Shown here piece after piece: positions 1 to 6,209 of a stretch of DNA of 16,014 bases (position 1 is the first letter of the stretch; the number at the start of each line of letters is the position of its first letter). The DNA comes from Candidatus Omnitrophota bacterium. Lineage in GTDB: Bacteria > Omnitrophota > Gorgyraeia > Gorgyraeales > Gorgyraeaceae. The notes under the pieces were generated by a model. The model ran no database searches and was not told where the DNA came from. It saw nothing but the letters and a program-made list of their open reading frames with translations. The stretch is taken from NCBI GenBank assembly GCA_003485765.1, contig DNHS01000042.1:305-16318 (forward strand), written 5' to 3'. The position numbers and the translations under genes are program-made.

Positions 1-108
1 CTGCTCCATGTTGTTGAAATTGTAAGCAGGGATAGCATATTTGCCTGCCATTGCTTTTTTGAACATCTCTCTTGTATTCGAAAGGCCTAATTCTTTGTAA
101 GAATGCAT
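1..108 (-). CDS. fba: Class II fructose-bisphosphate aldolase, N-terminal fragment
   Basis: Only the first 36 codons are in the window; the gene runs off the left edge on the minus strand. The fragment begins MHSYKELGLSNTREMF and ends AIPAYNFNNMEQ. This matches the start of class II (metal-dependent) fructose-bisphosphate aldolases, which cleave fructose 1,6-bisphosphate to glyceraldehyde 3-phosphate and dihydroxyacetone phosphate in glycolysis or run the reverse in gluconeogenesis; the YNFNN(M/L)E segment is characteristic of the first strand and helix of the barrel. The ATG at 108-106 is preceded by a strong Shine-Dalgarno (GGAGGA, 113-118). A consensus promoter lies just upstream. The metal ligands and catalytic residues are outside the window, so activity cannot be judged. 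Confidence 0.85.
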   Translation of the reverse strand, partial: MHSYKELGLSNTREMFKKAMAGKYAIPAYNFNNMEQ

Positions 109-136
109 AAAATCCTCCGTTTTTTAAGTGGTGTTT

Positions 137-165
137 ATTATATCATCTTATTAAACATTGGTCAA
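137..165 (-). promoter_or_regulatory. Sigma-70-type promoter for fba
   Basis: Read on the minus strand, TTGACC (160-165) and TATAAT (137-142) are separated by exactly 17 bp. Transcription should start near 130, leaving a leader of about 22 nt that carries the fba ribosome binding site. The -35 box lies within the last codons of dus, so fba can be transcribed independently of the upstream gene. The call rests on motif match and spacing only. Confidence 0.7.
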
Positions 166-1122
166 TTTTCTAAAAGACTGAATAATTTCCAGCATCCCTT
201 CTTTTGTTTTTGTGCGGAACGCCTTTTCTCTTAAAGTTCTCACATCAGGTACGCCTTTTGTGTACCAGGCGAAAAATTTATGAAATCTTCGTATGCCGTG
301 GAGAGCGTCATAAAAATCAATATAAGAATTCATATGATCTATCATGACATCCGCTATTTTATCGATCCCTGGTTTTTTGATAGTCTTCTCATTCTTTAAG
401 AACTCTTTTATCTCCTTAAAGACCCAGGGATTTCCGAGCGCGCCGCGCGCTATAAGTAAGCCATCGCATCCTGTTTCATCTAACATTTTTTTAGCCAGTT
501 CCGGGGAAAATACATCCCCGCTCCCAATAACAGGTATATCCAGCGCCCTTTTTACATCCTTTATTGTGTCATAATCCACTTCTCCGCTATATCCCTGCTC
601 CCTGTTTCTTCCGTGGATAAATAAAGCGCTCACGCCTGCGTCCTGACTCGCGAGCGCAGTTTCCTTTGCATTTATAGAATTTTTATCCCAGCCTGTGCGA
701 ATTTTCACAGTGACAGGCTTTTTGGAATTATTTACAATCAGTTTTAACAATTTATGCAGTTTTTTAGGGTCCTTTAATAAGGCTGCGCCTTCGCCGCGCC
801 TCGCGACCTTTTTCACAGGACAGGCTGCATTAAAATCCAGGATGTCATATTCGCAAGAACCCAAGACATCTATTCCCCTTAATATGAACTCTTCCTCACA
901 ACCGATAATCTGTATGCCAAGCGGCCTGTCTTTAACGTTAGTGGAAAGCATTTTTTTTGTCTTGCGCATCTTATAGCTCAGAGACCTGACGTTTATCATT
1001 TCTATAAACCCAAGTTCACATCCGAATCTGCGGTTTAAAAGCCTGAAAGGTAAATCGCTTACACCTGCCATAGGCGCCAGAATAAGATTTGACTTTAATT
1101 TTAATGTTCCAATCCTGAGCAT
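151..1122 (-). CDS. dusB: tRNA-dihydrouridine synthase, DusB/NifR3 family
   Basis: This 323-aa cytoplasmic flavoprotein should reduce specific uridines in tRNA to dihydrouridine using FMN and NAD(P)H. Visible features are the FMN-binding APMAGVSDLPFR segment at residues 16-27, the catalytic cysteine in NAACPVKK (Cys101), the VKIRTGWD strand near residue 140, the IHGRNREQGYSG loop, and the C-terminal GSGDV and ARGALGNPW phosphate-binding segments. The length is normal for DusB (about 320 aa). The ATG at 1122-1120 has only a weak AAGG just upstream; no better start is visible because the N-terminus already aligns with the first barrel strand. fba follows on the same strand after 42 bp with its own promoter, and the HD-GYP gene is divergent. 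The family call is firm; the exact subtype is inferred from NifR3-like motifs. Confidence 0.9.
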   Translation of the reverse strand: MLRIGTLKLKSNLILAPMAGVSDLPFRLLNRRFGCELGFIEMINVRSLSYKMRKTKKMLSTNVKDRPLGIQIIGCEEEFILRGIDVLGSCEYDILDFNAACPVKKVARRGEGAALLKDPKKLHKLLKLIVNNSKKPVTVKIRTGWDKNSINAKETALASQDAGVSALFIHGRNREQGYSGEVDYDTIKDVKRALDIPVIGSGDVFSPELAKKMLDETGCDGLLIARGALGNPWVFKEIKEFLKNEKTIKKPGIDKIADVMIDHMNSYIDFYDALHGIRRFHKFFAWYTKGVPDVRTLREKAFRTKTKEGMLEIIQSFRKLTNV

Positions 1123-1138
1123 AACCTTATTTTACCTC

Positions 1139-1173
1139 ATACCATTGATTTTTTGCAAATTATATGGTATATT
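1139..1173 (+). promoter_or_regulatory. Promoter of the HD-GYP gene with an overlapping inverted repeat
   Basis: TTGATT (1145-1150) and TATATT (1168-1173) are separated by 17 bp, a good sigma-70-type promoter. The predicted start of transcription, about 1180, is only a few nucleotides before the ATG at 1184, and no Shine-Dalgarno is present, so the transcript may be leaderless. A 7-bp inverted repeat, ATACCAT (1139-1145) and ATGGTAT (1164-1170), overlaps both promoter boxes and could be an operator. TATAAT-like boxes for the divergent dus gene are at 1159-1164 and 1171-1176 on the minus strand, without a clear -35. Confidence 0.5.
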
Positions 1174-1183
1174 ATAGCCCCTT

Positions 1184-2224
1184 ATGAAAAAGAAGAAGAT
1201 CCGGAAATCCTATACTGAACTAAAAAGAACTCTTTCCTTTGAGAGAGATATTCTGCAGAACCTCCTGGACAATATTCCAGACGCAATATACTTTAAAGAT
1301 AATAAAAATAGGCTTGTCAGGATAAACAAATACTACGCAGATGGGTTCAAGCTTTCTCCTGAAGATATCATAGGAAAAACAGATTTTGACTTTTTCCAAA
1401 AAGACCAGGCTCAGAGTATGTTTGATGACGATACCTATGTTTTAAAAACAGGCAAACCCATAATAGGAAAGATCGAGCGGACACTCTTGCCTAACGGGAC
1501 ACATGTCTGCGTCACTACCACAAAGATCCCGATAAAGAATAAAAAAAATAGGGTTATAGGAACCATGGGCGTAACGAGGGATATAACTGCTTACGACAAG
1601 ACTGAACGGACAAACCTGGATATGATAATAAACTCTCTAAAGGTCCTGGATAAAATACTTGAGACAAAAGACCCTTATACATTCGGCCATACTAGACGTG
1701 TCTCTATAATCGCGGAAAAAATAGCTAAAGAACTCTCCTGGGAGAAAAATAGAATCCTGGAATTAAAGATATCCGCTGAACTTCATGATATAGGTAAAAT
1801 CCTTATACCTCTTGAAATACTTAATAAACCTGGGAAACTTTCAGAACTAGAATATAAAATGGTGCAGGAGCACGTGCAGCAGAGTTACGATATGTTGAAG
1901 CCATATTCATTCCCTTCTAAACTCCCTGAAGCAATATATCAGCATCACGAGAGGCTTGACGGAAAAGGCTATCCAAGAGGCCTTTTAGAAGATAAAATCT
2001 TGCCTGAAGCAAAAATACTTGCCATATGCGACGTCCTGGAATCCATGATATCGCATAGGCCTTACAGGCAGGCATTAGGCATGGATGCAACACTGCAAGA
2101 GCTAAGAGACAACACAGGCAATAAATACGACAAGAATATTGTGGATGTTGTCCTGAGAATCATTAATGAAAACAACAACAAGCCCTTTTGGTTAAACTCA
2201 GAACCTTCTCTGCAGCCTTCTTGA
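1184..2224 (+). CDS. PAS domain-HD-GYP cyclic-di-GMP phosphodiesterase
   Basis: This 346-aa protein begins with a lysine-rich start and a short helix, followed by a PAS sensor domain (about residues 22-137, with NIPDAIYFKD and a C-terminal GTMGVTRDIT) and an HD-GYP domain (about 150-330). The metal-binding and catalytic signatures are intact: H169, HDIGK at 201-205, H230, HHERLDGKGYP at 254-264 with GYP at 262-264, and the DVLESMISHRPYR stretch. HD-GYP proteins hydrolyse cyclic di-GMP (some also cGAMP), so this should be an active signalling enzyme. No transmembrane segment is present, so it is a cytoplasmic sensor whose PAS ligand is unknown. The gene appears monocistronic: a divergent promoter lies upstream and a strong hairpin downstream. 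There is no Shine-Dalgarno at the ATG; the next methionine lies beyond the start of the PAS domain. Confidence 0.92.
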   Translation: MKKKKIRKSYTELKRTLSFERDILQNLLDNIPDAIYFKDNKNRLVRINKYYADGFKLSPEDIIGKTDFDFFQKDQAQSMFDDDTYVLKTGKPIIGKIERTLLPNGTHVCVTTTKIPIKNKKNRVIGTMGVTRDITAYDKTERTNLDMIINSLKVLDKILETKDPYTFGHTRRVSIIAEKIAKELSWEKNRILELKISAELHDIGKILIPLEILNKPGKLSELEYKMVQEHVQQSYDMLKPYSFPSKLPEAIYQHHERLDGKGYPRGLLEDKILPEAKILAICDVLESMISHRPYRQALGMDATLQELRDNTGNKYDKNIVDVVLRIINENNNKPFWLNSEPSLQPS

Positions 2225-2243
2225 TTCACGTTCACAACTCCAC

Positions 2244-2280
2244 TAATTTACAAAACGAGTATGACTTGTTTTGTAAATTA
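2244..2280. repeat. Perfect 13-bp inverted repeat forming a long hairpin between two genes
   Basis: TAATTTACAAAAC (2244-2256) is mirrored perfectly by GTTTTGTAAATTA (2268-2280). The 11-bp centre pairs further (AGT with ACT, after one G/T pair), giving about 17 bp of stem around a 3-nt ATG loop. It lies 20 bp after the HD-GYP stop codon and 11 bp before the next start codon. It is AT-rich and has no following T-run on the plus strand, so it is not a classical intrinsic terminator. It could be a terminator without a U-tract, a dimeric regulator operator, or a structure that masks the poorly defined ribosome binding site of the next gene. Confidence 0.6.
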
Positions 2281-2291
2281 ATAAGAAAAAT

Positions 2292-3386
2292 ATGAAAAGC
2301 GATGTTTATTTGATAAAAGTTAAGACAAATGCTTTAGAGGCGAGATGCGATTCCCTTCAAAAATTGCTGGAGAAGGTAAACCCGTTCAGAGATTACAAAA
2401 AAGATGAATTTATACCTATAAAACTTACCATAGGGGATAGCCAGTGCGTTTATAATATACCCCCTGAACTAGTGAAAATAATAGTATCTGACATAAAAAA
2501 AACAAAAGCAAAGCCTTTTTTATTTGATACAAACGTCATATATAAAGGAGAGCGCTTAAATGCAGTTGACCACTTGACTCTGGCTCAGAGTAAAGGTTTT
2601 GGCTATGCAAAAGTAGGCGCGTCTTTTATAATAGCCGACGGGATATTCGGACAGGATGGGAAAGAATACGCTATAGATTCAGATTATATTAAAAAAATAA
2701 AAATTCCTTCTTTTATAGGATCCCTTGAAAACCTTCTGGTCTTATCGCACGCTACAGGCCATATCTTATCAGGATACGCAGGCGCTATAAAAAATATTGC
2801 CATGGGCATGGTTTCAAGGCCTACAAAACAGGTCCAGCATTCATCTTTAAAGCCGCACGTTATAGATAAAAAATGTACTGCCTGCGGATACTGTGTGAAA
2901 ATCTGCCCGGCAAATGCTATATCTCCCCTCACCCCACCCTCTCCCCAAAGGGGAGAGGGAAAGGGTGAGGGGTATGTAATAGATCAAACAAAGTGCCTTG
3001 GGTGCGGAGAATGCCTGTGCGCGTGTAAATTTTACGCTATATCTATAAACTGGTCTGAAGATCACGCTATATTTGCAAAGCGCATGGTTGAAGTTGCTCA
3101 TTTTATACTCTCAAAGTTCAAAAATAAATTTTTTATAACATTCGGCCTTGACATAACAAAGGAATGCGACTGCATATCCACTAAAAATGAATTAATATTC
3201 TCGGAAAATATAGGTATTCTAGCCTCTCGGGATCCTCTTAGTATAGATAAGGCAATGATTGACCTCATAAATAAAGACAAAGATTTATTCAAAGAAACAG
3301 GCCTTTTAGACACGCATAAAACAATGTTCGATTACGGCTATAAAAAAGGCCTTGGCGCCCTGGATTATAACATCATAAAGATATAA
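2292..3386 (+). CDS. DUF362-domain protein fused to a 2x[4Fe-4S] ferredoxin module
   Basis: This 364-aa protein has no signal peptide or membrane segment and should be cytoplasmic. Residues 1-190 and the tail after about 255 look like DUF362, a family of unproven biochemical function often linked to iron-sulphur proteins; SHATGHILSGYAGAIKNIAM (152-171) is the characteristic region. Two [4Fe-4S] motifs are inserted: C195-x2-C198-x2-C201-x3-C205P and C235-x2-C238-x2-C241-x3-C245. Between them, residues 212-227 are encoded by a 48-bp palindromic repeat that lengthens the normally short loop between clusters. All eight cysteines remain, so both clusters can probably still form. The ATG at 2292 lacks a convincing Shine-Dalgarno and is preceded by a strong hairpin. 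The gene converges on the polyferredoxin/DUF362 operon, and the two loci may work in the same electron-transfer process; that link is inference. Confidence 0.85.
   Translation: MKSDVYLIKVKTNALEARCDSLQKLLEKVNPFRDYKKDEFIPIKLTIGDSQCVYNIPPELVKIIVSDIKKTKAKPFLFDTNVIYKGERLNAVDHLTLAQSKGFGYAKVGASFIIADGIFGQDGKEYAIDSDYIKKIKIPSFIGSLENLLVLSHATGHILSGYAGAIKNIAMGMVSRPTKQVQHSSLKPHVIDKKCTACGYCVKICPANAISPLTPPSPQRGEGKGEGYVIDQTKCLGCGECLCACKFYAISINWSEDHAIFAKRMVEVAHFILSKFKNKFFITFGLDITKECDCISTKNELIFSENIGILASRDPLSIDKAMIDLINKDKDLFKETGLLDTHKTMFDYGYKKGLGALDYNIIKI
2925..2972. repeat. 48-bp GC-rich palindromic repeat inserted in frame in a coding sequence
   Basis: The left arm (2925-2946, C-rich) and right arm (2950-2972, G-rich) are inverted copies around a 3-nt AAA loop: 10 outer-centre pairs match, then a short mismatched block, then nine more pairs. 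The sequence is much richer in G+C than the surrounding gene. It has the composition of the dispersed CCCTCACCC...GGGTGAGGG palindromes seen in many bacterial genomes. Its 48 bp equal exactly 16 codons, and it translates as PLTPPSPQRGEGKGEG without a stop, so the host gene stays open. Confidence 0.85.
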
Positions 3387-3408
3387 CAAAAATTGAGTGA
3401 AAAGATTT

Positions 3409-3591
3409 AACCCGGATTTTGCAGTAGGATTCGAGGAAAATGGCCCAAATCTTTGCGAAGACAAGGCATACGAGCAAAATTCCCGCAGGCGTATCCGGTG
3501 CGATACGCCGAGGACAATTTTGCGAGTATAACGCAGTATTCGTAAAGATTTGGAGGCATTTTACCGAACTCCTATTGCAAATTCCGGGTTT
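3409..3591. repeat. ~183-bp imperfect palindromic element between convergent genes
   Basis: The left half starts AACCCGGATTTTGCAGTAGG (3409) and the right half ends with its near mirror image (CCTATTGCAAATTCCGGGTT, to 3590). Aligning the left half with the reverse complement of the right half gives roughly 80% identity over arms of about 90 nt with few gaps. The closing stem is GCGTATC/GATACGC (3489-3495 and 3502-3508) around a 6-nt loop. The element fills the gap between the DUF362-ferredoxin stop (3386) and the polyferredoxin stop, whose TAA (3592-3590) uses bases of the right arm. Read as RNA from either strand it would form one long hairpin, so it could terminate or stabilise both transcripts. 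It contains no transposase; a MITE-like origin is inference. Confidence 0.8.
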
Positions 3592-5068
3592 AAGGCTGGA
3601 CTTTTATAGCTCTCAAGGGCCTGGTAGGGCATTTATTCTGGCAAATCCCGCATCCCACGCATAAAGAAGCGTCTACATAAGGCTTTTTAATCTTCTTACC
3701 TTCAAAAACTTCATCATACGTTTTAATAGCCTTCGTAGGTACAGGGCAGTGTTCTTCACACACAATACATTCCTTATTTTGTGACCACGGAATACAGATA
3801 TTTTTATCAATATAAGCAAGTCCGAGTTTCTGTTCCTTTTTTTGAGCCAGATTCAATTTAGGGATCGCGCCTGTGGGGCAGACATTGCCGCACAAGTTGC
3901 AGTTATATTCGCAATATCCTATTTCAGGGATAAGATGCGGGGTCCATATACCTGCTAAGCTTGGTTCAAATATAACCGGCTGCAGGCCATTGGTCGGGCA
4001 GATTTTCATGCAGTTTCCGCACCTTATGCATTTATTTAAAAATTCGCGCTCACTCGTAACTCCTGGCGGCCTGATAAGTCTTTTCTTAGCTCCATCTGCC
4101 ATGCTTTTAAATCCCAATAATAAAAATGAGGAAGCCATCAGGAATAAAAAATCCCCGCGCGATATAGAATCTTTGGCCTTACAAATCTCTCGGCCTGTAG
4201 GCCTCGAGATCAAAAAAAATTTACTTTGTAAATTTTTTTTGGCAGGCCATGTAAATTTAGTAGCGCGGTCCGGACAACCATATATACAATCCATACAAAG
4301 GATACATTCCTCTTTTCTATAACTCGAATCTTCTTTAATTGCGGACATACGGCAGTCAACATTACATTTCATACAATGCATGCACTTATCAACATGGCGC
4401 CTTAATATAGAAAACTTCGCAATAAGCGCGTATATAGCGCCTAAAGGGCAAAGAATGCGGCACCAGAATCTTTTTGTTATAGATACAAGGCCGCATATTA
4501 TAATAAAGAAACTCAAAGTGATAAAGGAATGCTGGAAATAATAAATCTTTACCCCAAGTATAGATGATTTCAGTAAACGATAAAAATCATATAGCGGCGT
4601 ATAAAAATTGAAACTTTTTATCAGGAAAATAAATAATTTATCCAGAACTATGGTAAAAAACGGAATAAAATTCAAAGAAATAAATCTCGCTGTAATAACC
4701 AGGGGATCAAAGATCCATGCAATCTGTATACCAAGAAATGCAAATATAACAATAAATCCCAGTATATAATATTTTACCTGTCTAAAACCAAAATCTCTGC
4801 TCTTTGCCTTAATCCCGCATATATCAATAATAGCTCCTAAAGGGCAAATCCATCCGCAGAAAAATCTTCCTGCTATAAACGTCAGGACCAGCATGGTTAA
4901 AGCCGAAAAACTGAATATAGACACAAGCGGGTCTATTTTAAAAAACACGGCTGTATTCGTAGTCAACCAGAGGATATAAATAAATAATAATAGAAAAAGT
5001 GTCTGGCTAAACCTTCTGATTAAAACTAATTTTTTCATAAAGGAATTAATGCATTGCCTTGGATACAT
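3590..5068 (-). CDS. Membrane polyferredoxin, NapH-like/NapG-like fusion
   Basis: This 492-aa protein joins two parts. The N-terminal part (about 1-270) resembles NapH: hydrophobic segments near 20-40, 50-68, 100-120, 125-150 and 180-197, the cytoplasmic cysteine motifs C71GWIC75P and C203RILC207P, and two ferredoxin clusters (C229/232/235/239 and C255/258/261/265). The C-terminal part (about 300-492) resembles NapG/MauM: a hydrophobic helix near 306-320 preceded by SRGDF, then four cluster motifs starting at C347, C386, C425 (C425/434/437/441) and C470. In NapGH-type systems this pair carries electrons from quinol to exported redox partners. The linker (273-297) is encoded by nested inverted repeats. 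Start 5068 is chosen because AAGG precedes it; the internal Met11 (5038) is possible but lacks a ribosome site. The gene lies 23 bp downstream of the exported DUF362 gene, its probable partner. Confidence 0.85.
   Translation of the reverse strand: MYPRQCINSFMKKLVLIRRFSQTLFLLLFIYILWLTTNTAVFFKIDPLVSIFSFSALTMLVLTFIAGRFFCGWICPLGAIIDICGIKAKSRDFGFRQVKYYILGFIVIFAFLGIQIAWIFDPLVITARFISLNFIPFFTIVLDKLFIFLIKSFNFYTPLYDFYRLLKSSILGVKIYYFQHSFITLSFFIIICGLVSITKRFWCRILCPLGAIYALIAKFSILRRHVDKCMHCMKCNVDCRMSAIKEDSSYRKEECILCMDCIYGCPDRATKFTWPAKKNLQSKFFLISRPTGREICKAKDSISRGDFLFLMASSFLLLGFKSMADGAKKRLIRPPGVTSEREFLNKCIRCGNCMKICPTNGLQPVIFEPSLAGIWTPHLIPEIGYCEYNCNLCGNVCPTGAIPKLNLAQKKEQKLGLAYIDKNICIPWSQNKECIVCEEHCPVPTKAIKTYDEVFEGKKIKKPYVDASLCVGCGICQNKCPTRPLRAIKVQP
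4200..4248. repeat. In-frame hairpin repeat in the polyferredoxin linker
   Basis: A perfect 13-bp inverted repeat, AAAAAAAATTTAC (4212-4224) and GTAAATTTTTTTT (4228-4240), surrounds a 3-nt loop. It is extended by C4211/G4241 and, further out, GGCCT (4200-4204) with AGGCC (4244-4248). A second nested inverted repeat of TCTC(GA)GGCC type lies immediately left, around 4186-4209. The region encodes linker residues of about 274-296 with no stop codon, between the NapH-like and NapG-like halves. It looks like an inserted palindromic element rather than conserved protein sequence; this is inference. Confidence 0.55.
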
Positions 5069-5091
5069 CCAGCCTTAGCAGCTGGACTATG

Positions 5092-6069
5092 TCAAGTTTT
5101 AATAGTCAATATATCTGCCTTTGCAATATCAGCGTTTCCGAGGTTAAGCTTTACTGCCTGTTCTATGTAACTTATAGATAAAGGGTCTCTATCCATTAAG
5201 TTAGCTGCATACGAATCGCATAATACAGGGTCAGGACTTACCATAATTGTTTTCATATCTAAAACATCTTCTAGATTTCCTCCACTCGGGCCATTTCTTG
5301 TAAGCACCCTATATGCATCTATCACAGTCAGATCTGGTTTTATAAAATCTGTCAAGTGAGCAAGTTTTGTACCTATATCAAAATGCATCATCCCCCTATC
5401 TCCGCTGCATATTCCCATGAGATTTTTCATAGAAATCGTAAGGCCTGTAAGGCTATGATGTTTCAATATAGGCACATTTATAAATGTATCGCATTCCAGG
5501 GCATCCCTGTAAACAGGCCAGCCTTCCATGGGGCTTTCGTAATTAAATTTCGCCTTTATCACATTCCAATCATCCGGAGAAAAAACATTTGCGCTTTTTT
5601 CCCTGGCGATTTTTTCTATGCCGCTATTTTCATAGCAGCGTTTTGTATCATTGCAAGTCCTATCAAATATATTTACTCTTTTTGCGCCTGCCTTAAAACA
5701 CATATCCACCAATGCCCCGACAACGTAAGGGTTAGTGTTAGCTGCCTGCTCAGGAGAACGATCCCATCCTATATTAGGCTTTATAAGAACGGCGCTATTT
5801 TTCTTAACAAATTTCCTCATGCCTCCCATTGTCTCTACTGCTTTTACCGTCATTATATAAGGATCCTCGCCTTTTGCTACAACTAGGTCATGCATTCCCT
5901 TTATCCTCTTAGTAACTCTTCCAGTAGAACTCTCTTCCTGACCAAAAGCAAATTTAAATAATGCGCTATTTAGAACAAGGCTTCCAGCGCTTATTCCGCA
6001 AAGTTTTACAAATCTTTTTCTTGAAATTTTTTTATTAAGAAATCTTTCGAACATTGATTCTTTTTTCAT
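5092..6069 (-). CDS. Exported DUF362-domain protein with Tat-like signal
   Basis: This 325-aa protein starts with a signal of twin-arginine type: SRKRFVK at residues 16-22 (an R-K variant of SRRxFLK), a hydrophobic stretch to about residue 42, and a likely cleavage region near AFGQEES. The mature part is DUF362, with IKPNIGWDRSP, FINVPILKHHSLTG and MKNLMG as landmark segments; the family's reaction is not established. Unlike the plus-strand DUF362 protein it has no ferredoxin module. It is followed after 23 bp by the membrane polyferredoxin, so a plausible role is an extracytoplasmic partner that exchanges electrons with it. The ATG at 6069-6067 has a strong Shine-Dalgarno (GGAGAGG), and a promoter is visible upstream. 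A CCAGC/GCTGG mini-hairpin lies between the two genes at 5070-5086. Confidence 0.82.
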   Translation of the reverse strand: MKKESMFERFLNKKISRKRFVKLCGISAGSLVLNSALFKFAFGQEESSTGRVTKRIKGMHDLVVAKGEDPYIMTVKAVETMGGMRKFVKKNSAVLIKPNIGWDRSPEQAANTNPYVVGALVDMCFKAGAKRVNIFDRTCNDTKRCYENSGIEKIAREKSANVFSPDDWNVIKAKFNYESPMEGWPVYRDALECDTFINVPILKHHSLTGLTISMKNLMGICSGDRGMMHFDIGTKLAHLTDFIKPDLTVIDAYRVLTRNGPSGGNLEDVLDMKTIMVSPDPVLCDSYAANLMDRDPLSISYIEQAVKLNLGNADIAKADILTIKT

Positions 6070-6124
6070 ACCCTCTCCTTTTTTCTATTATCCATGACGC
6101 CAGTATGCCAGCTTCATAAAGCAT

Positions 6125-6153
6125 ATTATAGTATATAATTTGTAATTTGAAAA
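6125..6153 (-). promoter_or_regulatory. Promoter of the exported DUF362-polyferredoxin operon
   Basis: On the minus strand, TTTTCA (6148-6153) and a perfect TATAAT (6125-6130) are 17 bp apart, leaving a leader of about 50 nt before the ATG at 6069. A second perfect TATAAT lies on the plus strand at 6134-6139, inside the minus-strand spacer, so the two promoters would overlap and could compete. Confidence 0.55.
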
Positions 6154-6164
6154 GAGAGGTTTTT

Positions 6165-6209
6165 ATGGCGGTAAAATTTGGCATCCATAGCTTTGATGTA
6201 CAAATTTAG
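6165..6209 (+). CDS. Possible 14-aa mini-ORF or gene remnant
   Basis: The plus-strand frame MAVKFGIHSFDVQI ends in TAG. It has a respectable Shine-Dalgarno (AGAGAGG, 6153-6159) five bases before its ATG and a TATAAT box at 6134-6139. Its stop codon overlaps the stop of the convergent nitroreductase gene. With translation signals but so short a product, it could be a real micropeptide, a leader, or the surviving start of a gene truncated when the nitroreductase operon arrived. No family is recognised. Confidence 0.25.
   Translation: MAVKFGIHSFDVQI

Noticed and set aside
3440..3664. 74-codon open frame on the plus strand
   Set aside because: It lies mostly within the 183-bp palindrome and then opposite the polyferredoxin 3' end; no ribosome site or family resemblance.
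4212..4240. Intrinsic terminator with T-run inside the polyferredoxin gene
   Set aside because: The stem is made only of A/T with the T-run as part of the stem, and it lies in the middle of an intact reading frame; treated as a coding repeat.
4186..4322. Plus-strand open frames over the polyferredoxin, DUF362 and other minus-strand genes
   Set aside because: They are antisense shadows: no ribosome sites, no recognisable domains, and the opposite frames encode clear protein families.
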